Source: Fidelibacterota bacterium (GTDB lineage: Bacteria > Marinisomatota > Marinisomatia > Marinisomatales > S15-B10). From it: 64,000 nucleotides of DNA. Position numbers and translations under genes: made by a program. The notes under the pieces were generated by a model, which had not been told where the DNA came from, made no database searches, and saw only the letters and a list, made by a program, of their open reading frames with translations. Below, in pieces: positions 26,493 through 36,412 of the stretch (positions are counted from its first letter, which is position 1; each line of letters starts with the position of its first letter). The stretch is from the NCBI GenBank assembly GCA_002715465.1, contig PAYY01000024.1, forward strand, positions 60,703 through 124,702. The letters run 5' to 3'.

Positions 26493-26978
26493 TCAACGGC
26501 GAAACATACCGCTATAATATCCATTATAAGGGCTAAGTCCCCAGTTATTGTAGTAGCGAGGACGATTATCCATAGAAATACTAAAATTTAAATTATTCCC
26601 AGCTTTATATTTTAATTCAGCGTCATATAAGAGCATGGGGTTTAAGGTGTTTATACCTTGAGAAAGAGAAGTTCCAGTAGGTTGAATTAAGTCAATTCTT
26701 GAATTAATTGACCAATTATCATTTATAACATAATTTAATTTGTTTGAGTAAGCACCATAGCTTTTTCCAAAACCACCCATTGAAACCATTCCAACAGAAA
26801 AACTATGATCCATAAATAATCGATCTGAATTAAAAATAGAAGACAATGAATTTCCACTATTATCTCGGATAATTGCATCCTTTATTCTTACAGTAGGAAT
26901 ATCATTCCTGAATTGGGCAAATAATGTTACTGTTATTATAGAAAGGGTAACAATTAATTTGGATAATTTCGTTATCAT
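26493..26978 (-). CDS. Secreted protein of unknown function
   Basis: A 161-aa protein with a clear signal peptide (MITKLSKLIVTLSIITVTLFAQ, cleavage near 21). The mature part has alternating strands (INSRIDLIQPTG, LLYDAELKYKAGNNLNFSIS) and a Tyr/Gly/Asn-rich C-terminus ending GYYSGMFRR, suggesting an outer-membrane or periplasmic beta-rich protein. No family is recognised. It lies 8 bases upstream of the LytR_C gene and is probably the first gene of the rsfS-argS-marC transcript or part of a longer one from mnmA upstream, 74 bases away. Confidence 0.6.
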   Translation of the reverse strand: MITKLSKLIVTLSIITVTLFAQFRNDIPTVRIKDAIIRDNSGNSLSSIFNSDRLFMDHSFSVGMVSMGGFGKSYGAYSNKLNYVINDNWSINSRIDLIQPTGTSLSQGINTLNPMLLYDAELKYKAGNNLNFSISMDNRPRYYNNWGLSPYNGYYSGMFRR

Positions 26979-27052
26979 ATTCTTTGCTATTAATTTAATC
27001 TAACATAACCTCTATAATCAATGATTGTCAAGTCCGTTTTGTTCCAATGATT

Positions 27053-28144
27053 CTAATCTGAAACAATTATTCCCCCACCTAAAAGGATGTTATCAGAATA
27101 GAATACAGCAGATTGACCAGGAGTAACCGCAAATTGAGGATTATCAAATTTTACATTTATAATTCCGTTAGGTTCTAATTCAATTTTACTCATAACACCT
27201 CTATGATTATATCGTATTTGCGTCACAATTTCATTTGAAGGCCAATGATCAATAGGAACAAGCAAATTCAGTTGAGAAACTTGGCAACTAGAAAAATACA
27301 TTTTTTCTCGAGGGGCTACTGTAATAGTATTTGTTGTTTTGTCCATATTTTTAACATAACTAGGTCTAGGACCAGAAATCCCCAATTTTTTTCTTTGTCC
27401 AATAGTGTATTTAGAAAGACCCGAATGAGAACCTATAGTTTCTCCTTCAGTTGATATTATTAGACCTTTCTTTTCTGATTTGGCACGATTAGGGGCATAT
27501 TCTTTTAAAAAACGGCGATAATCAGCGTTTGGTAAAAAACATAATTCCTGACTATCTTTAATATTAGCAGTAATTAGATCATTGTTTTTTGCAATTTTTC
27601 GCACTTCTTTTTTATTTAAGTTTCCAATAGGGAATAAAGTTCTCTTGATGAGTTTTTGGTCTATTCCCCATAGAACATAAGACTGATCTTTATTTTCATC
27701 CATACTTTTCCGAATTATTGGCCCAAAATTTTTCATTTTATCAATTTGAGCATAGTGTCCAGTTGCTACCCAATTAGCCTCAAGATCATTTGCTTTACGA
27801 AAAAGTGCGCCCCAGCGAATATGAATATTGCATTGAATACAAGGATTTGGAGTCATTCCATCGAAATATTGGTTTACAAGGTAATCAACAACATTTTTTC
27901 TAAATATTTCTTTATAGTCAATTGTATAATGGTGAACATTAAACTTGTTGCAAACACTTTTAGCATTATTAATTGCTTCTATTGAACAGCAATATGAATC
28001 TGTTGAAGGTGTACCATCTGAATCAGAACTTTCCCATAACTTCATTGTAATTCCTATCGGTTCAAAACCTTCTTCAATAACCTTTATAAGCGCAACTGAA
28101 CTATCAACACCTCCTGACATTGCAACCAAGACACGTTGATTCAT
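27053..28144 (-). CDS. mnmA: tRNA-uridine 2-sulfurtransferase MnmA
   Basis: A 363-aa enzyme that makes 2-thiouridine at the wobble position of tRNA Lys, Glu and Gln using a persulfide sulfur. The PP-loop is VAMSGGVDSSVALI (about 7-20), with the first catalytic Cys in NPCIQCN (about 100-106) and the second in ELCFLPNADY (about 194-203). The length matches the family. ATG at 28144 overlaps the stop of the cysteine desulfurase gene by 4 bases (ATGA), so sulfur donor and acceptor enzymes are co-translated. Confidence 0.96.
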   Translation of the reverse strand: MNQRVLVAMSGGVDSSVALIKVIEEGFEPIGITMKLWESSDSDGTPSTDSYCCSIEAINNAKSVCNKFNVHHYTIDYKEIFRKNVVDYLVNQYFDGMTPNPCIQCNIHIRWGALFRKANDLEANWVATGHYAQIDKMKNFGPIIRKSMDENKDQSYVLWGIDQKLIKRTLFPIGNLNKKEVRKIAKNNDLITANIKDSQELCFLPNADYRRFLKEYAPNRAKSEKKGLIISTEGETIGSHSGLSKYTIGQRKKLGISGPRPSYVKNMDKTTNTITVAPREKMYFSSCQVSQLNLLVPIDHWPSNEIVTQIRYNHRGVMSKIELEPNGIINVKFDNPQFAVTPGQSAVFYSDNILLGGGIIVSD

Positions 28145-29289
28145 AAAGTGACCTCTAGTGGTTTGCTTTTTCCCATTAAACTCACATGATTAGATAATGA
28201 ATTAAGAAAGGACTCTACTTCAAATTTATTTGTTTTTTTACCAAGTGAAATTCTTAATGTACTATTACATTCTTGATTTGAAAGTCCCATGGCTAACAGA
28301 ACTCTAGATATTTTAGTGGTTCCTGAAGAGCAAGCCGCTCCAGTTGATACTGCAAATCCATCAATATCAAGCTTAATCAATAATGTCTGTGCATCAATTT
28401 TTGGTAAAGTAACACTTAAAACTCCTGGTAGATGATTTTCAGGATGACCATTAATTATTGCTGAAGGAATTTCAGATGTAATATGATTAATTATTATGTT
28501 ACTTAGAATTTCCATTCTATCTGAAAAGTGTTTTATGTTTTTTGTACATAGTTCACATGCTAATCCAAAACCTGCTATGCTGGCAACATTTTCAGTACCA
28601 GCTCTAAGGGATTTTTCCTGATTACCTCCATAAATTAAAGGATGTAACTTTTTTCCTTTTCGAACGTAGAGAGCTCCAACACCTTTCGGACCATAAATTT
28701 TATGAGCCGAGAAACTAGCTGTATCAATATACTTTCCCCTTAAATCAACTTTAATTTTCCCTAAAGCTTGAACCGCATCTGTATGTAAATGGACTCCTTT
28801 TTTTTGACATAATTCAGCAATATCATTAATTGGTTGAATTGTACCTGTTTCATTATTAGCTGTCATTATTGCAACTAGAGAAGTTTCAGGTTTAATTGCT
28901 TGCTCAATTTCATCTATGCTGATAATACCAAAACGATCTACTCCTATTTCAGTTACTGATAGACCTAAATGCTTAAGTGCATTAACAGTATTAAAAACGG
29001 AAGGATGTTCAATCCAGGAAATAATTACATGCTGACCCTTTCTTTGAATTATGTCCCATAAAACTAAATTATTTGCTTCTGAGCCACTACTGGTAAAAAT
29101 GATTTCAGATGATTCTGCGTTAATTGCATTTGCTACTTGCCGACGAGCTTTTTCAACTCTATCCCGTGCTATTTGACCTATTTGGTGTATACTTGAGGGA
29201 TTGCCATACTCTTCTTGAGTTACTTGGTTCATTAAATCTGAAACATTCTCATCTAATGGTGTCGTTGCGCTGTGATCAAGGTAAATCAT
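28141..29289 (-). CDS. Cysteine desulfurase (NifS/IscS family)
   Basis: A 382-aa PLP enzyme that takes sulfur from cysteine. N-terminal YLDHSATTPLDENV, SSGSEANN (about 69-76), HTDAVQALGK (about 175-184), the PLP lysine in SAHKIYGPKGVGAL (about 197-210) and the mobile catalytic Cys in STGAACSSGTTK (about 322-333) are all present. The AACSSG loop is the short-insert NifS/IscS class I type. With mnmA directly downstream in a 4-base overlap, its main duty is probably tRNA thiolation, with Fe-S supply also possible. IscS and NifS cannot be told apart here. Confidence 0.94.
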   Translation of the reverse strand: MIYLDHSATTPLDENVSDLMNQVTQEEYGNPSSIHQIGQIARDRVEKARRQVANAINAESSEIIFTSSGSEANNLVLWDIIQRKGQHVIISWIEHPSVFNTVNALKHLGLSVTEIGVDRFGIISIDEIEQAIKPETSLVAIMTANNETGTIQPINDIAELCQKKGVHLHTDAVQALGKIKVDLRGKYIDTASFSAHKIYGPKGVGALYVRKGKKLHPLIYGGNQEKSLRAGTENVASIAGFGLACELCTKNIKHFSDRMEILSNIIINHITSEIPSAIINGHPENHLPGVLSVTLPKIDAQTLLIKLDIDGFAVSTGAACSSGTTKISRVLLAMGLSNQECNSTLRISLGKKTNKFEVESFLNSLSNHVSLMGKSKPLEVTL

Positions 29290-29326
29290 TTTTTCTGGAT
29301 GGAGATTAATTTCTTATATAATTGAA

Positions 29327-30106
29327 CTATTTAGAGGCATTTCGAATCTCTGCAAATCTAATTGTGTCCTGAAGATTCTTGTAGAATGGGGGCTGACGCT
29401 TATCAAGCAGTTTAATTGTTACATTTAGATCATATTCAAAACGATGTACTTCCCACTCAAATTTATCGCCTATAGTAAGAAAACCTATAGCACCTTTTGT
29501 AATTTTGTCAAAAGGAAGGCCAGTACTAATTGGACACAAAATTTTTAGATCTTCATGATGTTCATTTCTTAATAAATGTATATGTCCATGCACTAGAATA
29601 AAATTATTTATTTCTGGATTGACTTTTTTAGCATGTTCACGCCAGACTTTTGCTTCATCCAAAGAAGGTGTTATCTCATCTCGCTCATGCCAAGCATGGG
29701 TAAACTCAACAAGAGTTGAATCAAAAGTTTCTTTGTGAGATATTTTTGTGCATTGGGAAATAAAATCTAAGCCATCAGTACCAATTTGATCAGCAGTCCA
29801 TTCTTGGTGTTTTACAATTTGTTGGACTACGGGGTCGTCGGGACTCATTCCTTCAAGAGTGGGTTTGGTTTGTGTCCAAAGTTTTTCTATAATATAACGT
29901 TCATGATTTCCTCGAATAAAAATAGGATTTTTAATTGATTTAAGAAGTTGAAGTACTTCTTTGGGGGCTGGTCCCAAAGAAAAATAATCACCGAGAAAAA
30001 TTATTTGATCAATATCATTATGTGACTGTACAACCGAGAGAGCAGTTTTTAATGCCTCTAGATTTCCATGAATATCTAACAATATTGCAAATTTTTTTGA
30101 TGCCAT
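29327..30106 (-). CDS. Metallophosphoesterase (calcineurin-like)
   Basis: A 259-aa dimetal phosphoesterase. Ligand motifs occur in order: LLDIHGNLEAL (about 8-18, DxHG), FLGDYFSLGPAP (about 37-48, GD), FIRGNHERYI (about 68-77, GNHE) and LVHGHIHLLRN (about 168-178, GHxH). This is the YfcE/MJ0936-related group of small cytoplasmic phosphodiesterases. Substrate unknown. ATG at 30106. It is transcribed divergently from the PfkB kinase gene and lies 37 bases upstream of the desulfurase gene on the same strand. Confidence 0.85.
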   Translation of the reverse strand: MASKKFAILLDIHGNLEALKTALSVVQSHNDIDQIIFLGDYFSLGPAPKEVLQLLKSIKNPIFIRGNHERYIIEKLWTQTKPTLEGMSPDDPVVQQIVKHQEWTADQIGTDGLDFISQCTKISHKETFDSTLVEFTHAWHERDEITPSLDEAKVWREHAKKVNPEINNFILVHGHIHLLRNEHHEDLKILCPISTGLPFDKITKGAIGFLTIGDKFEWEVHRFEYDLNVTIKLLDKRQPPFYKNLQDTIRFAEIRNASK

Positions 30107-30232
30107 GTTTAGGTTTTCGCTGAGCTATTTCATCAAATATAGCATGCATTTAATATGACAACAATTATCTTTTTTAGAAAAAATATAGTTTTGCTCATTG
30201 ATCTTCATGAAGCTAAAATGTCCATCAATTTT

Positions 30233-31123
30233 ATGGAAAAAAAATTAATTTCAGCTGTAGGATCAATTGCACTTGATTGGTTAGAGCTCCCAAATGGACT
30301 GAACGGTGATACTTTGGGTGGTTCCTTATCATATTTTACAAGATCAGCTGGTGTATTAGCCCCGGTTAGTGTAATTGGTGTTATTGGATCAGACTTTCCA
30401 ATAGAGGGGGTTGCATTATTTAAAAAGTATGCAAATAATATAGATGATCTACAAGTCAAAAATGGGAACAGTTTTCGCTGGGGAGGTAAGTATCATGCTA
30501 ATTGGGAGGATAGGACGACACTTTACACTGATTTAGGAGTATTTGCAACTTTCCGACCAAAAATGTCTGAAACAAATAGAAAAAGTTCACTAGTATATTT
30601 AGGCAATATTCACCCTTCTCTTCAATTAGATGTTATTAAACAGATTAGTTCTGATAACACAATAATTGTTTGCGATACTATGAATCTCTGGATAAATACT
30701 ACTAGAAATGATTTAGATAAGGTACTAAAGAAGATAGATGTATTACTTGTGAATGAAAGTGAAGCCCAACTGCTTACTGGGCGGGAAAAAATTGAGGATT
30801 CAGCTGAAATCATTCAAAGAATGGGCCCTATTAATGTAATAATTAAACAAGGTGCTGAAGGAGCAACATTATTTTCAAAAGATAAGTTCTTTTATGTGCC
30901 TAGTTATACCATTGAGGGTATTATCGATCCTACAGGCGCAGGAGATACATTTGGTGGTGGATTGATGGCGGCTCTTTCTAATGATCTTCTATTAGAAGAA
31001 GGTATTATCTGGGGAAATGCCGCTGCATCCTTTTGCGTTGAAGGGTTTGGCCTAGAAGGGTTAAAAAATATGACTGAAGACTCTTTTGAGAATAGAGTAA
31101 AAAAATTAAAAAGCAACTTTTAA
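30233..31123 (+). CDS. PfkB family carbohydrate/nucleoside kinase
   Basis: A ribokinase-fold kinase. The frame is open to an ATG at 30155, but the extra 26 residues are hydrophobic-basic and foreign to the family; ATG at 30233 puts KKLISAVGSIALDWLELPNG at the N-terminus (296 aa), and ATG 30218 is also possible. GGSLSYFTRSAGVL (about 29-42) corresponds to the substrate-binding Gly motif, and DPTGAGDTFGGGLMAAL (about 229-245) is the PfkB signature with the anion hole and catalytic Asp. The substrate may be ribose, adenosine or another sugar. No clear ribosome site is seen. Confidence 0.85.
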   Translation: MEKKLISAVGSIALDWLELPNGLNGDTLGGSLSYFTRSAGVLAPVSVIGVIGSDFPIEGVALFKKYANNIDDLQVKNGNSFRWGGKYHANWEDRTTLYTDLGVFATFRPKMSETNRKSSLVYLGNIHPSLQLDVIKQISSDNTIIVCDTMNLWINTTRNDLDKVLKKIDVLLVNESEAQLLTGREKIEDSAEIIQRMGPINVIIKQGAEGATLFSKDKFFYVPSYTIEGIIDPTGAGDTFGGGLMAALSNDLLLEEGIIWGNAAASFCVEGFGLEGLKNMTEDSFENRVKKLKSNF

Positions 31124-31199
31124 TTGGCTTGAATCCCCTATAAGTGGGAATTAAATTATCTAATAAATTTAATAAAAGGTTTTTTTGGAGGGTTAAAAA

Positions 31200-32270
31200 A
31201 TGCGGTCTAATTTCTTTATTAGAACAATTACTTTTCTTTTTATTGTCCTAGTATTTTATGGTTGTCCAAGTGAAGAACTTACTTCAGCTAGACTATATGT
31301 TCAGCAAGAAGATTGGAAGAAGGCTAAAGATATGCTTAAAGCTGCAATCGAAGTAACTCCTGAAGATCCTGAAGCTTACTATTTAATGGGTAAAGAAATA
31401 CATGGTCGAAGTAATCAATGGAGAGAAATGAACGAAATGTTCAATAAAGCTCTTGATCTTAATCCGAACTATAAGCTTCCTGATGGTCAAACCATACAAT
31501 CGTCTGTTGAAACTTGGAGAACTATTCATTGGAGTCGAGAATTCAATATTGGTGCGGATGCCTTTAATTTGGCACTTAAAGCTGAAAATAATGAAGATAA
31601 AGAGCTTCATTTGATTAAAGCAATAGAGGGATTTAGTGTAGCTAAAATTATTAGACCTGATGATCCACAAAGTTATAAAACTCTTGTTTCATGTTATATC
31701 CAACTTAAAGATCAGGAGATGTTAGAATCTACTCTTGAAGAAGCTCTTGCAATTAACCCAGACGATCCTGACTTGCTTTTTACTGCGGGTCAGAATTTTA
31801 AAGAAAATGGTGATCTTGATCAAGCAATTGAATATTTGGAAAGAGGTTTGAAAATTAATCCCTCTAGTTCTATAGGGGCAAGTATTCTAGCTAATGCATA
31901 CTATGAACAGGGTGATCCTGAAAGTGCTGTTTTTGCTTATACAAAAGCAATTAGGGTCGAACCTGATAATCCAGATCTTCATTTTAATCTTGGTGTACTC
32001 TATCTTCAGTTGAAAGATTATGAGATGGTTGAAGAAGAATTCCAAAATGTTCTTAGACTTAATCCAGATGATACCCAAGCAATTATTGGAATTGGTGAAG
32101 CTTATCAAGGGATGGAACGTTGGGAAGATGCTGAATACTATTATGGTCTAGCATTACGAAAAGATCCTGACAATCCAGCTCTATTAAGGAATTTAGGTGT
32201 TGTTATCTACAGACAAGGGCGAACAGAGGAAGGACAAGAACTTTTTGATAGAGCAAAAGGAGGAAATTAA
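31200..32270 (+). CDS. TPR-repeat lipoprotein
   Basis: A 356-aa protein with a lipobox VFYGC (Cys about residue 22) after a hydrophobic signal, so it is lipid-anchored in the envelope. The rest is a run of about seven to eight tetratricopeptide repeats, each with Pro near position 32 (for example ALAINPDDPDLLFTAGQNF, GLKINPSSSIGASILANAYY, AIRVEPDNPDLHFNLGVLYL, VLRLNPDDTQAIIGIGEAYQ). TPR proteins scaffold complexes; the partner is unknown. A GGAGGG ribosome site lies 7 bases before the ATG, one of the strongest in the window, suggesting high expression. Confidence 0.9.
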   Translation: MRSNFFIRTITFLFIVLVFYGCPSEELTSARLYVQQEDWKKAKDMLKAAIEVTPEDPEAYYLMGKEIHGRSNQWREMNEMFNKALDLNPNYKLPDGQTIQSSVETWRTIHWSREFNIGADAFNLALKAENNEDKELHLIKAIEGFSVAKIIRPDDPQSYKTLVSCYIQLKDQEMLESTLEEALAINPDDPDLLFTAGQNFKENGDLDQAIEYLERGLKINPSSSIGASILANAYYEQGDPESAVFAYTKAIRVEPDNPDLHFNLGVLYLQLKDYEMVEEEFQNVLRLNPDDTQAIIGIGEAYQGMERWEDAEYYYGLALRKDPDNPALLRNLGVVIYRQGRTEEGQELFDRAKGGN

Positions 32271-32272
32271 AA

Positions 32273-33169
32273 TTAGGAAATCTTTTTCCTTTTCTCTAGA
32301 TAATGATTTAATACTATATCTAAAGGTTGATTTGTAATAATAGGAATATAATCGATATTTCTTTTCCTCATTTCCTTTGCGTAATTAGATTGGAACTTTT
32401 CCAGTACTTTCTTATATGCTTTTCGAATTTGCCATGGTTCAGTTGTTATTTTTTCTCCTGTCTCTAAATCGTAGAACCTTGTCCGGATTGAAAAACTAAG
32501 ATCTTGTTCCTTAGGATCAATAAGATGAAATACTATAACCTCATGCTTTTTATGCCTAAAATGTTTCAAGCCAGCAAGAACTTGTTCAGGCTCATCTAGC
32601 AGATCAGAAATGAGAATAACTAACCCTCTTTTTTTTATTTTTTCGGCTAATTCGTGAAGTGTGGGAGAAATCTTTGTGTCATTTCCAGATTCAATATTAT
32701 CTAATTTTTCTAGAATTAAATTTAAATGACTTTGTGTAGAATGAGGTGGAACGTACCCACGAGTTTTTTCATCAAAAAGAGTTAATGAGACTGCATCCCT
32801 TTGCTTAAGCATTAGATAGCTCAAAGCCGATGCAAGGTAACTTCCATAATCAACCTTTGCAATCTCATGGCTAGCGTAAGTCATAGATTTACTTATATCA
32901 AGAAGAATATAGGAAAGGAGGTTAGTTTCTTCTTCATATTGTTTAATATAATATCTATCAGTTTTACCATATAGTTTCCAATCTAAATGCTTAAGCTCAT
33001 CACCGGGACCATAAGAACGATGTTCAGCAAATTCTACACTAAAGCCATGATAAGGACTTTTATGTAGACCTGTTAAAAATCCTTCAACTACAAGTTTTGC
33101 TCTGAGTGAGATATTTTCTATGCTAGCGACAATTTCTGGTTGAAGATATTTTCTTTTGTTGATAGTCAA
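32273..33169 (-). CDS. DUF58 domain protein (MoxR-associated)
   Basis: A 298-aa protein. The signature SPYHGFSVEFAEHRSYGPGD (about 38-57) followed by HLDWKLYGKTDRYYIKQYE is diagnostic of DUF58. It then has a von Willebrand A-like fold with LLDISKSMTY (about 94-103, a DxSxS MIDAS motif). Such proteins occur next to MoxR ATPases and are thought to be clients or partners in envelope or metallo-enzyme maturation (family knowledge, mechanism unproven). The moxR gene is 73 bases upstream on the same strand. It converges with the TPR gene with 2 bases between stop codons. Confidence 0.9.
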   Translation of the reverse strand: MTINKRKYLQPEIVASIENISLRAKLVVEGFLTGLHKSPYHGFSVEFAEHRSYGPGDELKHLDWKLYGKTDRYYIKQYEEETNLLSYILLDISKSMTYASHEIAKVDYGSYLASALSYLMLKQRDAVSLTLFDEKTRGYVPPHSTQSHLNLILEKLDNIESGNDTKISPTLHELAEKIKKRGLVILISDLLDEPEQVLAGLKHFRHKKHEVIVFHLIDPKEQDLSFSIRTRFYDLETGEKITTEPWQIRKAYKKVLEKFQSNYAKEMRKRNIDYIPIITNQPLDIVLNHYLEKRKKIS

Positions 33170-33242
33170 TCTGAATTAAGATCCTATTTTATATTTAATT
33201 GTGTTGATAAAGTGAAAATATGTTTGTGTTCTTTATTTAACC

Positions 33243-34229
33243 TTATGAACATTCATCAATCAATTTTTCAAGTACTTGATCGGTATTCACACCATCAGCC
33301 TCAGCATTAAAGCTAGTAATTATTCTATGGCGAAGAATTGGTTTGCAAATTGAAATAATATCTGATAAATCTGGTGTTGATCTCCCGTCTAGAATTGCTT
33401 TAGCTTTTGAACCAAGTACTAAAAATTGAGATGCTCTTGGTCCTGCTCCCCATTCTAACCATTCATTTATAAATTTTGGACTTGTGCTTGACGGTCGTGT
33501 CTTAGATACTATTTTAACAGCAAATTCTACTACATTTTCAGCTATAGGTACACGCTGAATAAGATTTTGGAATGATAATAAATCTTTCTTTTTTATAACG
33601 GGTTTTAATAATTCTTCTAATCCAGAAGTAGTGGATTTTACAATATCAATTTCTTCTCCAAGAGATGGGTAATCAATATTTAAACTGAACATAAACCTAT
33701 CAAGTTGTGCCTCTGGCAGAGGATAAGTACCTTCTTGTTCAATAGGATTCTGAGTGGCAAGGACAAGAAAAGGCTCATCTAATAAATATGTAACTCCTGC
33801 TGCGGTCACTCTATGTTCTTGCATTGCTTCAAGAAGTGCAGCTTGAGTTTTAGGCGGAGTTCTATTTATCTCATCAGCTAGAATTATATTAGCGAAAATA
33901 GGTCCTTTAATAAATTTAAATTCGCGTGTACTAGAACTTTGATCTTCTTCGAGGATTTCTGTTCCGGTAATGTCTGAAGGCATAAGATCAGGTGTAAATT
34001 GAATCCTGTTAAACTGAAGATCAAAAATTTGAGAAATAGATTTAATCATTAATGTTTTTGCAAGACCTGGAACTCCTACAAGTAAGGCATGGCTTTTACA
34101 TAATAACGCTATAATTATGTGCTCAATAATTTCTTTCTGACCGATGATTCTCTTCTCAAGTTCATTATAAATTGTATCACGACTATCACAAAGTTTTTCT
34201 ACAAGTTTTAAATCATTATTTTTTTGCAT
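33243..34229 (-). CDS. MoxR-type AAA+ ATPase
   Basis: A 328-aa AAA_3/MoxR ATPase. Walker A is GVPGLAKT (about 54-61); TPDLMPSDITG (about 78-88) and LADEINRTPPKTQAALLEAM (about 117-136) with Walker B DE and sensor loop are highly conserved in this family; the lid domain is at about 235-328. It acts with the adjacent DUF58 protein as a chaperone-like pair. The batch of vWA/BatA genes often found beside them is absent here. ATG at 34229, divergent from the purine nucleoside phosphorylase gene. Confidence 0.95.
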   Translation of the reverse strand: MQKNNDLKLVEKLCDSRDTIYNELEKRIIGQKEIIEHIIIALLCKSHALLVGVPGLAKTLMIKSISQIFDLQFNRIQFTPDLMPSDITGTEILEEDQSSSTREFKFIKGPIFANIILADEINRTPPKTQAALLEAMQEHRVTAAGVTYLLDEPFLVLATQNPIEQEGTYPLPEAQLDRFMFSLNIDYPSLGEEIDIVKSTTSGLEELLKPVIKKKDLLSFQNLIQRVPIAENVVEFAVKIVSKTRPSSTSPKFINEWLEWGAGPRASQFLVLGSKAKAILDGRSTPDLSDIISICKPILRHRIITSFNAEADGVNTDQVLEKLIDECS

Positions 34230-34337
34230 AAAAATTTTTCTCCGACTGATAGTTTATTTTCTAACTGAAAACTTACACCATCAGTTCAGGTGAATCAATA
34301 ATAATAGTAAATTACCCTTTAAATTATTTGGTTAAAT

Positions 34338-35144
34338 ATGATTGTGGGTATAAATGAAATAGTTAACAAGATTAAATCGAAGTTTACACAAACTCCGACT
34401 ACTGGAATTGTGTTAGGGTCAGGTTTAACCCTATTAGACAAAGATATAAAAGAAAAAATAAAGTTTTCATATAATGAAATTCAAGGCTTTCCCGAGCCAA
34501 GTGTTGATGGACATTTAGGTGAACTAATACTAGGGGATTTTAGCTCAGAAAAAGTTGTCATTGCAAATGGACGTTATCATCTTTACGAGGGTTTTGATTT
34601 AGAAACTATTATTTTACCAATTAAGGTTTTCAAAGCTCTTGGCGTAAAGAATTTGATTTTAACAAATTCTGCTGGCTCTATAAAAAAAGATAACATCCCA
34701 GGGACATTTATGGTTTCGGTTGGTCATCTAGATTGTACTTATATAGATGATGCAGAAATTCCTATCCTTTCGAAAAGTAAAAAATTCCATTCAACTAGAC
34801 TTATTACTATTGCATTTGAAGCAGCTAGATATTCAGGAATAAAACTTGTTGAAGGAATTTATGCTTGGACACTAGGCCCTTCTTACGAAACACCAGCAGA
34901 AATTGAGTTCATTAAAAAATTAGGTGCTGATGCTGTTGGGATGTCTACAGTACCAGAAATCAGAGCTGCTTCTAGACTCGGCATGAATATTCTTACAATA
35001 TCTTGTTTAACAAATTATGCCGCAGGAGTTTCTACCAAACCTATTAGCCATGACCATGTCATATCAGTTTCATCTGCAAATTCTAATAAGTTAAATATTC
35101 TTTTGAAGGAAATAATTTTGAGGATAACCAATGAAAACCACTAG
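34338..35144 (+). CDS. Purine nucleoside phosphorylase (PNP/MTAP family)
   Basis: A 268-aa enzyme splitting purine nucleosides with phosphate. The phosphate loop is GIVLGSGLTLL (about 23-33), then DGHLGELILG (about 57-66), NGRYHLYEG (about 77-85), LTNSAGSIKKDNIPGT (about 111-126), GPSYETPAEIEF (about 180-191) and GADAVGMSTVPEI, all typical of the trimeric PunA group rather than hexameric DeoD. Length is typical. No Shine-Dalgarno is clear before the ATG. It converges on the threonine dehydratase-like gene. Confidence 0.92.
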   Translation: MIVGINEIVNKIKSKFTQTPTTGIVLGSGLTLLDKDIKEKIKFSYNEIQGFPEPSVDGHLGELILGDFSSEKVVIANGRYHLYEGFDLETIILPIKVFKALGVKNLILTNSAGSIKKDNIPGTFMVSVGHLDCTYIDDAEIPILSKSKKFHSTRLITIAFEAARYSGIKLVEGIYAWTLGPSYETPAEIEFIKKLGADAVGMSTVPEIRAASRLGMNILTISCLTNYAAGVSTKPISHDHVISVSSANSNKLNILLKEIILRITNENH

Positions 35145-35201
35145 ATACATGAATTAATTTATGATCAAGAATTACGAGATGATTTTGCTAAAATTACTCA
35201 A

Positions 35202-36155
35202 TTATTTGTTCCATGATAACTTTTGAAGATCCACATTTCCGCCTGTAAGAATAATCCCAATTTTTTTATTTTTTAGATTAGAGTTTTTCTTTAGAACTGC
35301 TGCTAATGGAACAGCACAGGAAGGCTCAACAACAATTTTCATTCGCTCCAATATTATTTGCATTGCATGAATTATTTCTTCTTCCGTTACAGTAATTATT
35401 TCATCAACATATTTTTTGATAATTGAAAAAGTTAATTCACTTAGTGAAGTTCTTAGGCCATCAGCTATGGTATTTGGATTAATTTGGGGAATTAGGGTCC
35501 CTAATTTAAAGGATTGGTAGGCATCATCAGCATTTTTTGGTTCCGTGCCAATAATTGAAATAGAATCATTTAGTTTTGTAGCGGCAATTGCTGTTCCACA
35601 AATTAATCCTCCTCCTCCAATAGGAGTTAAAATTGCATCGAGATCTTCAATCTCTTTAAGTAATTCTAATGTTGCCGTTCCTTGTCCAGCAATCACTCTA
35701 GGTTCATCAAAAGGATGAATCTCAAAGGCTCCAGTTTTATTTATTACTTGCTTTAAAGTTATTTCTCTTGCCTCTAAAGTTGGTTCACAAAATGTTATAT
35801 CTGCACCATATGAAGCAACAGCCTCTTTCTTTATCTCTGGAGCAGATTTTGGCATAACAACATGAGCTTTAATCCCTCTTAGTTTAGCAGCAAATGCAAC
35901 TGCCGCGGCATGATTTCCAGAAGAATGAGTCCCAACACCTTTTATGGCTTCCGAATTTGTGAGAGAAAAGACGGTATTGCACGCTCCTCTAAATTTAAAA
36001 GCCCCAACTTTTTGAAAATTTTCACACTTGAAATAAATTTCTGATTGAGTGATTTTATTTATGAAACTAGACGTCATTACTGGCGTAATGTGAGCATAAG
36101 GTAGAATTCTATCTGCTGCTGAATAAATATCATTTAAACTAGGTGCTTGTTTCAT
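35202..36155 (-). CDS. PLP-dependent threonine/serine dehydratase (or serine racemase)
   Basis: A 317-aa fold-type II PLP enzyme. The lysine motif is VGAFKFRGACN (about 47-57, Schiff base at the Lys of KFRGA), then THSSGNHAAAVAFAA (about 77-91), and the PLP phosphate loop PIGGGGLICGTA (about 177-188). The short length lacks the ACT regulatory domain of biosynthetic IlvA, so it fits catabolic threonine dehydratase, serine dehydratase or serine racemase. The last three cannot be separated by eye. ATG at 36155. Confidence 0.9.
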   Translation of the reverse strand: MKQAPSLNDIYSAADRILPYAHITPVMTSSFINKITQSEIYFKCENFQKVGAFKFRGACNTVFSLTNSEAIKGVGTHSSGNHAAAVAFAAKLRGIKAHVVMPKSAPEIKKEAVASYGADITFCEPTLEAREITLKQVINKTGAFEIHPFDEPRVIAGQGTATLELLKEIEDLDAILTPIGGGGLICGTAIAATKLNDSISIIGTEPKNADDAYQSFKLGTLIPQINPNTIADGLRTSLSELTFSIIKKYVDEIITVTEEEIIHAMQIILERMKIVVEPSCAVPLAAVLKKNSNLKNKKIGIILTGGNVDLQKLSWNK

Positions 36156-36412
36156 TTTAATTTGATTAAAGGTTATAATTTTTTTTTTTAAAAAAACTAA
36201 ATCTTTATTTTTTTAGGTCAAAGAGGAAATTCAAAATTTAATAAAATTTTAAGTATGTTTTTGCTTTCAATTACATATTCTTTTTATTCATTTATAATTT
36301 TTTTAGTGAAAATAATAACGCTTTTAAGTATCTTCTAATTAGGGCTTTTATTCCATTTCTAGAAAACTTTCATGAGTATGAATCTAATCTTTGCTAAATA
36401 AAGGACTAATTC

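Noticed and set aside
30155..30232. N-terminal extension of the PfkB kinase from ATG 30155
   Set aside because: The added residues have no counterpart in ribokinase-fold proteins, and ATG 30233 places the first family strand at the N-terminus.
36156..36412. Poly-T/poly-A stretch upstream of the FGE gene as a terminator or regulatory RNA
   Set aside because: The 257-base gap is simply A/T-rich, with a T-run next to an A-run and no GC-containing stem; I see no RNA motif in it.
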